Shown here one piece after another: positions 26,537 to 34,415 of a DNA stretch of 64,000 bases. Every line of letters starts with the position of its first letter. Position 1 is the first letter of the stretch. This DNA is from Rhizorhapis suberifaciens (GTDB taxonomy: Bacteria > Pseudomonadota > Alphaproteobacteria > Sphingomonadales > Sphingomonadaceae), in NCBI RefSeq assembly GCF_014200045.1, contig NZ_JACHOV010000002.1, forward strand, positions 310,001 through 374,000. Direction: 5' to 3'. A program made the position numbers and the translations under genes. Under the pieces are notes generated by a model. The model did no database searches. It was not told where the DNA came from and saw nothing but the letters and a program-made list of their open reading frames with translations.

Positions 26537-26583
26537 TGCAGGAATCCCTTGCCGCCCTCGCGTTCGCCCGCTAACGCGCGCAC

Positions 26584-27984
26584 ATGCAATATGTCAGCAG
26601 CAGAGGCAGCGCCCCGGCGCTAGGGTTCGAGGACGTAACGCTCGCCGGTCTAGGGTCCGACGGTGGACTCTATCTTCCTGAGAACTGGCCAAGTTTCTCT
26701 ACCCAGGAAATCTCCGCACTGTCAGGTCTTTCCTATGTGGAAACGGCCGTGCGGGTGATGCTGCCTTTCGTGAACGAGTCCCTGAGCGAAGAAGAGTTGC
26801 GCGAGCTTTGCACACAAGCCTATGGCCGCTTCAGCCATCAAGGCGTGACTCCGCTGGTGCAACTTGATCACCGCCATTGGCTGCTTGAGCTTTTCCATGG
26901 ACCCACGCTCGCCTTTAAGGACGTTGCTTTGCAGTTGCTCGGCCTGCTGTTCGAAAAGTTTCTGAGCAGGTCCGATCGGCATATCACCATCGTGGGGGCT
27001 ACGTCCGGCGATACGGGTTCTGCCGCCATAGACGCGGTGGCCGGACGGGAGAAGGTGGACATCTTCATGCTTCATCCCGACGGCCGGGTATCGGAAGTGC
27101 AGCGTCGGCAGATGACGACGGTTCGCGCACCCAACGTCTACAACATCGCGATTGACGGCAGCTTTGACGACGCTCAGGCGTTGGTGAAGCAGATGTTCAA
27201 CGATAAAGCGTTTTCCACGCGCTTCGACCTGTCGGCGGTGAACAGCATCAACTGGGCGCGGTTAATGGCTCAGGTGGTTTATTATTTCTACGCGGCGGTG
27301 CGACTGGGGACGCCGGAGCGGAAAGTTGCCTTCTCGGTCCCTACAGGGAATTTCGGCGACGTATTCGCCGGCTATGTGGCAGCAAAAATGGGGCTGCCAG
27401 TTGCCCGGCTGATAGTTGCCACCAACGTCAATGACATCCTCCACCGTGCATTGTCCTTGGGTGATTACAGCCAGGGCCAGGTGACGCCCACGGCGACACC
27501 CAGCATGGATATCCAGGTCAGCAGCAATTTCGAGCGCCTCCTTTTCGATCTGGGTGGCCGCGACGGAAGGGCTATGGATGAACAGATGAAGGGCTTTGAA
27601 GCGACGCGTGCAATGCGCCTTACCAATATGCAGATCCAGGGTGCGGCAAAGCTCTTTTCCAGCTCTCGGGTGGATGGCGATGACATGTCGATTGCGATGC
27701 GCTGGGCCAATGAGGCAGCGGGTCAGGTCATCGATCCGCACAGCGCCGTAGGCCTCGCCGCCGCCCGCAATAGCGATGTTGACCCGGCAATTCCCATGGT
27801 AACGCTTGCAACCGCGCATCCGGCGAAGTTTCCCGATGCCGTGGAGCGTTCCACCGGTGTCCGTCCGCCGCTCCCCGCGCGTCTAAGCAACCTCTTCAAG
27901 CGCGAGGAGCATTATGTAAAGCTTCCGGGGACCTTCGACGCGGTAAGCGAGTATATTGCGGAACGGGCAAAACCGAAGGGCTAG
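26584..27984 (+). CDS. thrC: Threonine synthase
   Basis: PLP enzyme converting O-phosphohomoserine to threonine. The 466-residue protein starts MQYVSSRGSAPALGFEDVTL and has the PLP-lysine segment HGPTLAFKDVALQLLG and the phosphate loop GATSGDTGSAAIDAV. SVPTGNFGDVFAGYVAAKMG and the C-terminal TLATAHPAKFPDAV are also typical of this class. It lies 47 nt after the SURF1 gene on the same strand, an order often found in sphingomonads. Confidence 0.96.
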   Translation: MQYVSSRGSAPALGFEDVTLAGLGSDGGLYLPENWPSFSTQEISALSGLSYVETAVRVMLPFVNESLSEEELRELCTQAYGRFSHQGVTPLVQLDHRHWLLELFHGPTLAFKDVALQLLGLLFEKFLSRSDRHITIVGATSGDTGSAAIDAVAGREKVDIFMLHPDGRVSEVQRRQMTTVRAPNVYNIAIDGSFDDAQALVKQMFNDKAFSTRFDLSAVNSINWARLMAQVVYYFYAAVRLGTPERKVAFSVPTGNFGDVFAGYVAAKMGLPVARLIVATNVNDILHRALSLGDYSQGQVTPTATPSMDIQVSSNFERLLFDLGGRDGRAMDEQMKGFEATRAMRLTNMQIQGAAKLFSSSRVDGDDMSIAMRWANEAAGQVIDPHSAVGLAAARNSDVDPAIPMVTLATAHPAKFPDAVERSTGVRPPLPARLSNLFKREEHYVKLPGTFDAVSEYIAERAKPKG

Positions 27985-28076
27985 GGATCACACTGCCATG
28001 GCCCGGGCGCAGGCGCGGGGTGGCGGCTTTGCAGGGCGTGTTTAGACTTTGTTCGGCACGAACGGAATGGGACCGG

Positions 28077-28946
28077 ATGCAGCTCCAACAAATGATCACA
28101 GAGCCCTGGAGCGATTACAGTCTGATCGACTGCGGCAATGGTCGAAAGCTTGAGCGTTACGGGAAATACCGGTTTATCCGGCCCGAGCCGCAGGCCATGT
28201 GGTTGCCCGCCTCCGCCGATTGGCAGGCGGACGGCGAATTTGTTCCCGGTTCCGATGAAGAGGGCGGCGGGCGCTGGTATTTCGATCGCCCGATCCCACG
28301 CGAAGGCTGGCCGCTTTCTTGGGAAAACGTCCGCTTCACCGCCAGTTGTACGCCTTTCCGACATTTGGGCTTCTTTCCGGATATGGACGCGGTCTGGCGC
28401 TGGATGGGTTCGCAAGTGCAAGGGGTGGCGCAACCCCAGATCATGAACCTTTTTGGATACACCGGTGTTGGCACGCTCGCGATGACGGCAGCGGGCGCTC
28501 AAATGGTGCATGTGGATGCGTCGAAGAAATCGGTGCAGGCTGCCCGCGCCAATGCGGAGATTTCTGGACTGGCCGACAAGCCTATTCGCTGGATCGTCGA
28601 TGACGCGGCCAAATTCGTTGCGCGTGAGGTCCGGCGCGAGCGGCGCTATGACGGGATATTGCTGGATCCCCCCAAATATGGCCGGGGACCAGAGGGCGAA
28701 GTTTGGAAATTGGAAGAGGGGCTCCCCGGCCTGATCGCCGATTGCCGCAAGCTGCTAGATCGAAACAGCCGTTTTCTGTTCCTTACAGTCTATGCGGTCC
28801 GCTTATCGGCATTGGCCATTGGCGAGCTGTTGCGGCAGGAGTTCGCTTCATTGGGCGGAAAGGTCGAATGCGGGGAACTTACGGTTCGGGAAGAAAGCCG
28901 AGGGTTATTGCTGCCAACGGCCATTTGGGCGCGGTGGTCGCGCTGA
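28077..28946 (+). CDS. Class I SAM-dependent methyltransferase (RlmI/RlmK-like)
   Basis: Predicted RNA-type methyltransferase of 289 residues. The SAM motif is in MNLFGYTGVGTLAMTAAGA, followed by HVDASKKSVQAARANAE; the catalytic-type motif is DGILLDPPKYGRG (DPPK). These resemble the C-terminal half of 23S rRNA m5C methyltransferases, but the N-terminal PUA domain of RlmI is missing. ATG at 28077 is preferred to the longer frame from 28020. Target RNA is unknown. Convergent with ccmB, 3 nt apart. Confidence 0.8.
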   Translation: MQLQQMITEPWSDYSLIDCGNGRKLERYGKYRFIRPEPQAMWLPASADWQADGEFVPGSDEEGGGRWYFDRPIPREGWPLSWENVRFTASCTPFRHLGFFPDMDAVWRWMGSQVQGVAQPQIMNLFGYTGVGTLAMTAAGAQMVHVDASKKSVQAARANAEISGLADKPIRWIVDDAAKFVAREVRRERRYDGILLDPPKYGRGPEGEVWKLEEGLPGLIADCRKLLDRNSRFLFLTVYAVRLSALAIGELLRQEFASLGGKVECGELTVREESRGLLLPTAIWARWSR

Positions 28947-28949
28947 AAA

Positions 28950-29600
28950 CTATTCCCGCCCGGCCCTGAGCGCGGCGCCCGCCACGATCGGGGCCATGCC
29001 CGTCAGAAGCAATGATATGGCGGCCAGGAATTTCAGTGCAGCGCCGCTTTCATTTTCCAGCGATCCAGCGCCGAAGATCAGCAGAGGGACGGCCAGCGGA
29101 AGGGCCAGCAGCCCGGCAAGAGCGCTGCTGCTCCTCAACCCTGCCGTCAAGGCGCTTACCATCAGGCCCAATGCCGCCAAGGCTGGGGTTCCGAGGGCCA
29201 AGCCGAGCTCCAGGCGCAGGAGCGTCCAGCCATCAATGTTCAGCAAGGCCGCCGCGGGCAATGCAGCAATCATGACCGGCGGTCCGAAGCTCAGCCAGTG
29301 GGCAAGCAGCTTTGCCACGGCGATGACCTCATCCGCCATGCCCCGCAATAAAAGCTGATCAAGCACACCGCTATCGCGATCCGGCAAAATGAGGCGGTCG
29401 ATGGGCAGGAGCGCCGCCAGCAACGCCGCTATCCAGATCACGCCTCCGCCAGTGCGCGAAAGCAGCATCGGATCCGGACCTACCGCAAAAGGAAAAAGGG
29501 TCGCCACCATCAACAAAAATGCAACCGGCAGCCAAGCGCCTCCATTGCGATACGCAAAGCCGGCATCCCGCAGGAGGACGGTCGAAAACGCGCTATTCAC
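28950..29600 (-). CDS. ccmB: Heme exporter permease CcmB
   Basis: Membrane subunit of the CcmAB transporter involved in cytochrome c maturation, where it acts on the heme-CcmE step. The 216-residue protein has about six hydrophobic segments, for example LPVAFLLMVATLFPFAVG and IWIAALLAALLPIDRL near the start, with LILPDRDSGVLDQLLL as a family-like loop. Its ATG overlaps the ccmA stop (ATGA). The remaining ccm genes are not in this window. Confidence 0.92.
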   Translation of the reverse strand: MNSAFSTVLLRDAGFAYRNGGAWLPVAFLLMVATLFPFAVGPDPMLLSRTGGGVIWIAALLAALLPIDRLILPDRDSGVLDQLLLRGMADEVIAVAKLLAHWLSFGPPVMIAALPAAALLNIDGWTLLRLELGLALGTPALAALGLMVSALTAGLRSSSALAGLLALPLAVPLLIFGAGSLENESGAALKFLAAISLLLTGMAPIVAGAALRAGRE

Positions 29601-30229
29601 GGGCGCTCCCCGACACGGATGTGCTGCGTGAAAATGAGCGGCAGAGGCTGGTGTGAGGCCGCCAAAATCGTCCCGCCGCTCGCCAGATGAATTTGCATGA
29701 TCCCGCCCAGCAGTTCCAGGGATGCGGCATCAAGCCCGTTGGCCGGTTCGTCCAGCAGCCAAAGCGGTGCCCCGCTTGCCATTACCCGCGCAAGCATTGC
29801 ACGTTTGCGCTGCCCTGTTGAGAGCATCCGCACAGGAACTTCGGAAAGATGAGTGAGGGAGAGGGCCGCCATGGCATCTGCCACGGCCTGCTTGTCGGCT
29901 CCATCGATGCGTGCCCAGAAGGCCAGGGCATTGCTCAGTGTCTTGCGGACATCCAACGCCAAATTTTCATCGCTCATGGCCACGCGACCGGCTCGTTCGA
30001 TCCTGCCGGCTGCAGGGTGCAGCAGTCCCGCGGCCAGCCTGATCAAACTGGATTTACCGGCGCCATTGGGTCCGGAAACCAAGACTGCGTCGCCCGCGCC
30101 CAGCGTGAAATTCATGTCTTCAAACAATAGCCTGTCGCCACGCACGCATGTAACGCAATGGAAACGGAGGCTTGCGCCAGCGTCGATAATACCCACATCT
30201 TCCCCGTTCCGCGCCATGCTCAAAGCCAT
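29597..30229 (-). CDS. ccmA: Heme exporter ATP-binding subunit CcmA
   Basis: ABC ATPase of cytochrome c maturation. The 210-residue product contains Walker A VSGPNGAGKSSLIRL, the signature LSTGQRKRAMLARV, and Walker B LWLLDEPANGLDAAS. I chose ATG at 30229 (a second candidate is 30217); the open frame further upstream overlaps the divergent pterin dehydratase gene and is not credible. It is coupled to ccmB by a 4-nt overlap. Confidence 0.92.
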   Translation of the reverse strand: MALSMARNGEDVGIIDAGASLRFHCVTCVRGDRLLFEDMNFTLGAGDAVLVSGPNGAGKSSLIRLAAGLLHPAAGRIERAGRVAMSDENLALDVRKTLSNALAFWARIDGADKQAVADAMAALSLTHLSEVPVRMLSTGQRKRAMLARVMASGAPLWLLDEPANGLDAASLELLGGIMQIHLASGGTILAASHQPLPLIFTQHIRVGERP

Positions 30230-30266
30230 AGGCGCGCGGTGATAAATGTCCAGAAGGAGAAGGACA

Positions 30267-30560
30267 ATGGTGCCCAAGCTGACGGAGGAAGAGCGAAGCG
30301 CCGCCCTGTCGGGCCTCACCGATTGGTCTTACGACGCGGAGCGTGACGGAATCAGGCGCAGTTTCCGTTTCGGGGACTTCAGGGCCGCATTCGGTTTCAT
30401 GACGCAAGTGGCAATGCTGGCCGAAAAACTGGATCATCATCCTGAATGGTCCAATGTCTATAACCGTGTGGACATATTGCTGACGACTCATGACGCCAAA
30501 GGGCTTTCGAAGCGCGATATAGACCTGGCGCAAAAAATCGATGCTCTATCCCGGAAATGA
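30267..30560 (+). CDS. phhB: 4a-hydroxytetrahydrobiopterin dehydratase (pterin carbinolamine dehydratase)
   Basis: Regenerates dihydropterin from the 4a-carbinolamine formed by aromatic amino acid hydroxylases; some members have other roles. The 97-residue protein from ATG 30267 has [20 protein letters not shown] and the active-site motif [19 protein letters not shown], with both histidines. An upstream in-frame start at 30246 is less likely. It is divergent from ccmA with 37 nt between. No hydroxylase gene is nearby. Confidence 0.9.
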   Translation: MVPKLTEEERSAALSGLTDWSYDAERDGIRRSFRFGDFRAAFGFMTQVAMLAEKLDHHPEWSNVYNRVDILLTTHDAKGLSKRDIDLAQKIDALSRK

Positions 30561-30616
30561 CGGTGACCATCCGGCTTCTTCCATTATGCTGGCGATGATT
30601 TGAACCCAGATAAGAG

Positions 30617-31630
30617 ATGATCATGGACGATTTGAGCGCCCTGGCCTTGGCTCTTCCCAAGGCGGAACTGCATCTGCATATCGAGGGCAGCCTGGAACCT
30701 GAGCAGATGTTCCAGTTTGCCAAGCGAAACAAGGTCGATATTCCTTTTGCCAGCGTGGACGAGGTTCGGACGGCATATCGCTTTTCCAACCTCCAGGATT
30801 TTCTGAATATCTATTATCAGGGCGCCGATGTGCTGCGAACGGAAGAAGATTTTCGTGATCTTGCGCTGGCTTATTTCGACCGCGCGGCGGCCGATAATGT
30901 CGTTCATGCCGAAATCTTTTTTGATCCTCAGACGCATATGACGCGGAACATCCCTTTTTCGGTTGTGGCTGACGGATTACTCGCTGGGATGAAACAGGCC
31001 GAGGCAAAGCATGGTTTGAGTTCTAAGCTCATCCTCTGTTTTCTGCGTCATCTGGATGAAGAGGACGCTTTTTCCACATTCCGGGCAGCCGAGCCCTATT
31101 TTGACCGGATTGCGGGAGTTGGGCTGGATTCTTCCGAGGTCGGTCACCCTCCCGCAAAATTTTCTCGTATATTTTCGGCCGCAGGAGATGCAGGGTTGCT
31201 CCGTGTTGCCCATGCCGGAGAGGAAGGGCCGCCGGAATATGTCTGGGAGGCGCTGGACTTGCTGAACATCGACCGGCTCGACCACGGCAATCGTTCACTC
31301 GAAGACCCGTTGCTTGTGGCTCGGCTTGCTCGTCAGGCTATGACGCTGACGGTTTGCCCGCTTTCCAATCTTAAACTCTGCGTCGTTGACGATATGCGCA
31401 ATCATCCGATTTCGAGGATGCTTCAATTGGGCCTGCGGGCAACGATAAACTCCGACGATCCGGCCTATTTTGGCGGATATATCGATGACAATTTTCAGGC
31501 ATTGGTTAAATGTGGAAAGCTGCGGAAGGAGGATGTCGCGACCTTGGCGCGCAACAGCTTTCTTGGATCATTTCTTCCTAACGAAGATATTGTCAGGCAT
31601 CTGGCGACAATTGACGCCCTAATCGCCTGA
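30617..31630 (+). CDS. add: Adenine/adenosine deaminase
   Basis: Zinc amidohydrolase-fold deaminase of purine salvage. The 337-residue protein has the metal-binding ELHLHIEGSLEPEQMF, then VAHAGEEGPPEYVWEAL, LDHGNRSLED, CPLSNLKL, and NSDDPAYFGGYI. The last segments, with FGGYI after the DDP motif and DSSEVGHPP, look more like the adenine deaminase branch (Aah1-type) than adenosine deaminase proper; this is judged from memory. Start could be 30617 or 30623. The 3' end overlaps the TetR gene by 12 nt. Confidence 0.88.
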   Translation: MIMDDLSALALALPKAELHLHIEGSLEPEQMFQFAKRNKVDIPFASVDEVRTAYRFSNLQDFLNIYYQGADVLRTEEDFRDLALAYFDRAAADNVVHAEIFFDPQTHMTRNIPFSVVADGLLAGMKQAEAKHGLSSKLILCFLRHLDEEDAFSTFRAAEPYFDRIAGVGLDSSEVGHPPAKFSRIFSAAGDAGLLRVAHAGEEGPPEYVWEALDLLNIDRLDHGNRSLEDPLLVARLARQAMTLTVCPLSNLKLCVVDDMRNHPISRMLQLGLRATINSDDPAYFGGYIDDNFQALVKCGKLRKEDVATLARNSFLGSFLPNEDIVRHLATIDALIA

Positions 31631-32245
31631 GGCTCCGGTGGCATAGCAGCGCAGGAACACATCGACAGCGCTTGCGGCCTCCGTTCTTATTTCCTCCGGC
31701 GGGACGGCATCGACAATGTTGAGCAGCATTTTCTGGTGCGCACCGGCCATGCAGAGCGCCACAAGTTGATTGGCCGCAACGGCCGTGTCTACACAGCGAA
31801 TGGACCCTTCTTGGATGCATTGATCCAGATAGTCGGCGATCATCGCTTTTACGCTTTTCGGTCCGCGTTCATAGAAAATGCGGCCCAGTTCCGGAAAACG
31901 CCCGCCTTCACCATGTATAAGACGATGAAGCCTGATCGCCTCAATCCGGCTAACCCGTGTGACAAACTGAATGCAGAGGCGAAAAAGGGTTGAACGTGTA
32001 TCTTCGTGCAGCTCGAGAATCTCTACAAGCTGCTGTTTGAATTCTGTCGTCGCCTCATCCAGCACGGCAGCAAAAAGATCTTCCTTGGAAGGAAAATAGC
32101 TCCACAGCGTCCCCTTCGATCCGCCCAATTTCGCTGCAATCTCAGACATCGTCGTTGCAGCATAGCCGTTTTCGAAAAAGGACCGGCGCGCCACCTCCAA
32201 TATGCACGCACGCCGCTCATTTTTCCGCGCTTCCCTTTTGCTCAT
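31619..32245 (-). CDS. TetR-family transcriptional regulator
   Basis: DNA-binding repressor of 208 residues. The N-terminal helix-turn-helix is clear: ILEVARRSFFENGYAATTMS, EIAAKLGGSKGTLWSYFPS and KEDLFAAVLDEA. The C-terminal ligand domain resembles the AcrR-type regulators of efflux pumps. Divergently, a promoter at 32274-32302 drives what seems to be the first 54 codons of an efflux outer-membrane lipoprotein, so its former target was probably an RND efflux operon. It overlaps the deaminase gene tail-to-tail. Confidence 0.9.
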   Translation of the reverse strand: MSKREARKNERRACILEVARRSFFENGYAATTMSEIAAKLGGSKGTLWSYFPSKEDLFAAVLDEATTEFKQQLVEILELHEDTRSTLFRLCIQFVTRVSRIEAIRLHRLIHGEGGRFPELGRIFYERGPKSVKAMIADYLDQCIQEGSIRCVDTAVAANQLVALCMAGAHQKMLLNIVDAVPPEEIRTEAASAVDVFLRCYATGASGD

Positions 32246-32254
32246 GGCTACAGC

Positions 32255-32322
32255 GTACTTCAGTATGTTTGTATTGACAGAAAATTTTTTGGAGAGGATA
32301 AATTATCGTACTCAAAGGTACG
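32255..32322. promoter_or_regulatory. Possible TetR operator region
   Basis: Two short symmetric sites flank the divergent promoter: GTAC-TTCA-GTAT near 32255-32266, close to the regulator's own start, and CGTAC (32307-32311) with GTACG (32318-32322) spaced by 6 nt, just after the -10 box. Shared GTAC half-sites suggest one regulator. This is inference from symmetry. Confidence 0.35.
32274..32302 (+). promoter_or_regulatory. Predicted strong promoter facing away from the TetR gene
   Basis: TTGACA at 32274-32279, a perfect -35 consensus, is followed after 17 nt by GATAAA at 32297-32302. It points into the degenerate lipoprotein remnant at 32339. Confidence 0.6.
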
Positions 32323-32338
32323 GTATTTTCAAGCCCCA

Positions 32339-32503
32339 ATGATTCGTCCGCTCCCCCTGTCCGCCGCCGCTCCCACAGGCATGCTGTTTTCAGCTTGCGC
32401 CCCCCCTCCCAGACTTGGCGCACGTCCTGAAATGAACGGCGGTGGACCCCTTTCTTCCCACCAGATACGAGGACCAGGTCCGAGAAAAAATGGGCGATAC
32501 TGA
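32339..32503 (+). pseudogene. Remnant of an RND efflux outer-membrane lipoprotein gene
   Basis: A 54-codon frame encodes what looks like the start of an OprM/NodT-type lipoprotein: basic start, hydrophobic stretch, lipobox-like LFSACAP, then LGARPEM. After this it loses any family resemblance and ends as GPRKNGRY, consistent with a frameshift and deletion. It has a promoter and possible operators and is divergent from a TetR gene, the usual layout of efflux operons, but no membrane-fusion or pump gene follows. Homology is recalled, not searched, so confidence is moderate. Confidence 0.45.
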
Positions 32504-33313
32504 TCAACCAACAAAAGCCTTTTCAATCACATAATCCCCCGGTTGCGCGTTCGAGCCTTCGATGAAGCCAAAACGTTCCAATATGGTCCGGCAATCTTGG
32601 ATCATGGCCATGCTGCCGCAGAGCATCACCCGGTCCGACGAAGGATTGAGACGTTTTTGCCCGGCCGTCGTGCGAAACAGCTCGCAGCTTTGCAAAAGCG
32701 TTGTGATCCGTTGTCGCGTGGGAAAGTTTTCGCGCGTGACTATCGGAATATAGCTTAGCTGAACCAGCGCCTGGTCCTGCACCAGCGGATCGCCGGCGAG
32801 CAGGCCGTTCAGCTCGTCGCGGTAGGCGAGGTCGCTGATTTGCCGCACGCTGTGGACAACCACCACCTGAGCAAACCGGTCATAGATATCCGCATCGCGA
32901 ATGATTGACAGGAAAGGCGCCAAGCCTGTTCCCGTGGCAAGGAGAAAGAGGCGTTTGCCGGGCTTAAGGGCATCGGCGACCAGCGTTCCCGTGGCCTTGC
33001 GGGCGAGGTAAATCTCATCGCCGGTCTTTATCTTCTGCAGCCGGGATGTCAGCGGCCCGTCCGGAGACTTGATCGACAGGAATTCAAGTTCGTCCATATA
33101 CGCCGGACTGGCGATGGAATAGGCGCGCAGAATTGGCCTTGTCTCACCGGGCAAGCCTAGCATTACAAATTCGCCTGATCGAAAGCGAAAAGATGGGGGC
33201 CGGCTTATGGCAAAGCTGAATAGATGATCATTCCAATGGCGCACCCAGTTCACCCGTTCAATGTGATAGGCGGATTTAGGGGCGATGGCGGCCTGGGTCA
33301 TGTCGCTCATCAC
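32504..33313 (-). CDS. fpr: Ferredoxin/flavodoxin--NADP+ reductase
   Basis: FAD enzyme moving electrons between NADPH and ferredoxin or flavodoxin, often in iron and oxidative stress response. The 269-residue protein has the FAD-binding RAYSIASPAYMDELEFLSI segment, then GPLTSRLQKIKTGDEIYL, the NADP-binding LLATGTGLAPFLSIIRD, and MLCGSMAMIQD near the end, with a C-terminal VIEKAFVG typical of bacterial Fpr. Its ATG overlaps the stop of the upstream unknown gene (ATGA). The pair is preceded by a Fur-box-like site. Confidence 0.93.
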   Translation of the reverse strand: MMSDMTQAAIAPKSAYHIERVNWVRHWNDHLFSFAISRPPSFRFRSGEFVMLGLPGETRPILRAYSIASPAYMDELEFLSIKSPDGPLTSRLQKIKTGDEIYLARKATGTLVADALKPGKRLFLLATGTGLAPFLSIIRDADIYDRFAQVVVVHSVRQISDLAYRDELNGLLAGDPLVQDQALVQLSYIPIVTRENFPTRQRITTLLQSCELFRTTAGQKRLNPSSDRVMLCGSMAMIQDCRTILERFGFIEGSNAQPGDYVIEKAFVG

Positions 33314-33768
33314 CCACGGTCCCCGGTAATGGAATGGGGAAGAGCAGGGACTTGCGGGTTTAGATCAGCCGCTTGAAATCCCGGAATTGTCGCCTTGATA
33401 GCAGAAAAAAGAGGCATAACCGCCTCCTCCTTTACCAGCAGTTCAATGACGGCGACGGCCACACTTTCGTTTCCGGCCGCCATATCGCTCCAAAGGTGCA
33501 ACAGCACGGCTTCATCGTCACCGATCTGATCGCGATGGAGGCAGTGGAACTCCAGCAGTGCTCTACCATCATAATTCAGGGCGCTCATCGCGATATGAAG
33601 ATGCGGCAGAGCCTCAATGGCGGACATGCGCAAGAAGGCGGAAGCGAGTCGTGCTGGCGGGCAGTCGCCTTTGCGACTAACAGTCACCCATGCTCGCATC
33701 GCCCACAGGAGGAAGCGGCTGCCTTCAGGCAATGAGGTCACGGGGCGGTCAATGAGGTTGTACATCAA
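33310..33768 (-). CDS. Unknown protein in a two-gene operon with fpr
   Basis: I do not recognise this 152-residue protein. It has no signal peptide or membrane helix. RFLLWAMRAWVTVSRKG near the start and HCLHRDQIGDDEAVLLHLW in the middle are its most distinctive parts. It is translationally coupled to fpr (4-nt overlap), has AGGAGC before its ATG, and lies just downstream of a Fur-box-like sequence, so a role in iron or redox balance is a reasonable guess. The unknown gene across the intergenic region has a similar middle segment. Confidence 0.75.
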   Translation of the reverse strand: MMYNLIDRPVTSLPEGSRFLLWAMRAWVTVSRKGDCPPARLASAFLRMSAIEALPHLHIAMSALNYDGRALLEFHCLHRDQIGDDEAVLLHLWSDMAAGNESVAVAVIELLVKEEAVMPLFSAIKATIPGFQAADLNPQVPALPHSITGDRG

Positions 33769-33807
33769 GCTTGCTCCTGAAATGACGAACCGTTTTTTAA
33801 TTTGCTA

Positions 33808-33837
33808 TTGATAGTGAATATCATTAGCTAGCATAAA
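33808..33837 (+). promoter_or_regulatory. Predicted promoter of the candidate small RNA
   Basis: TTGATA at 33808-33813 and CATAAA at 33832-33837 are 18 nt apart, 5/6 and 4/6 matches to consensus. The Fur-box-like site at 33810-33828 overlaps its -35 box and spacer, the position expected for repression by Fur with iron. Confidence 0.45.
33810..33828. promoter_or_regulatory. Fur-box-like operator
   Basis: The 19-mer GATAGTGAATATCATTAGC matches the classical Fur box GATAATGATAATCATTATC at 15 of 19 positions. It lies 42 nt upstream of the start of the unknown gene that is coupled to fpr, and inside a plus-strand promoter. Both divergent transcripts could be controlled from it. Confidence 0.6.
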
Positions 33838-33843
33838 TGATCC

Positions 33844-33945
33844 TGCGGGATCGTCAAGCAGCGTGCATCTTCCCAGTCTCATCCTTCTCCCCGGGTGCAC
33901 GCTGTAACTCACGCCGCCGGCCTTGCGGCTGGTGGCGTGTTTTTT
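33844..33945 (+). ncRNA. Candidate small RNA or attenuator leader
   Basis: From a predicted start near 33844, the transcript would have a short 5' hairpin and a 9-bp perfect stem (33859-33867 with 33896-33904) exposing a 28-nt C/U-rich loop containing CTTCTCCCC. It would end in a 13-bp terminator stem (33910-33922 with 33927-33939) with six T residues. Length (~100 nt), the C/U-rich loop able to pair with ribosome-binding sites, and the Fur-like operator recall iron-responsive small RNAs. It could instead be an attenuator for the gene at 33978. Confidence 0.45.
33910..33945 (+). terminator. Strong intrinsic terminator
   Basis: CACGCCGCCGGCC (33910-33922) pairs along all 13 positions, two of them G-T, with GGCTGGTGGCGTG (33927-33939) around a TTGC loop, and TTTTTT follows at 33940-33945. 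It lies 32 nt before the next start codon, so it either ends a short RNA or controls that gene. Confidence 0.85.
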
Positions 33946-33977
33946 CATGAAGGGGTGGGGGTGGAAGGAAGTTTGGC

Positions 33978-34403
33978 ATGCCGCTCGATCTGGACCTGAT
34001 TGCCAGCACACCCGATATTCGCGGCTTACCCGCTGCTCAGGCCCGGATCACCTTAGCAACGCGCATCGCTGTGGTTTTCAACAAGTTGGGCCGCGATCCG
34101 GGTCCGGAACTCGCAAACCGTTTGGGATCGGAGGGAGCCGCAAGTCGCTTTCTGGCCCTGATGAGTGAAATGGGTTCGGTCTGGCCTGAGCCCGTATATG
34201 TCAATCCGCCATGCTGCCCCAAATTAAGCTATGACGAAATGATGGTTCTGGATCTGCTTACGGCCTGTGGCCGAGCTGATCGGAAGGCCTTTGATGACTT
34301 TCTCATGGATATGCTGCCAGCAGAAGCGCGCGATAGGCTGTATTTTTCTGCCGATGCCTTTGTGGCCAGCTATGTCGAAAAACCAGTCGGAAGAAAGGCT
34401 TGA
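33978..34403 (+). CDS. Unknown protein downstream of the terminator hairpin
   Basis: I do not recognise this 141-residue protein. It has no signal peptide or membrane helix. PPCCPKLSYDEMMVLDLL in the middle is distinctive (Cys pair followed by an acidic helix), followed by a predicted helical C-terminal half. The start ATG at 33978 is preceded by GGAAGGAAG. A similar C-x-x-x-(S/G)-x-D-E-x-x-x-L-x-L pattern occurs in the unknown protein at 33310-33768, suggesting distant relation. It is convergent with tatC, 12 nt away. Confidence 0.7.
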   Translation: MPLDLDLIASTPDIRGLPAAQARITLATRIAVVFNKLGRDPGPELANRLGSEGAASRFLALMSEMGSVWPEPVYVNPPCCPKLSYDEMMVLDLLTACGRADRKAFDDFLMDMLPAEARDRLYFSADAFVASYVEKPVGRKA

Positions 34404-34415
34404 AATGCGTTGCCA

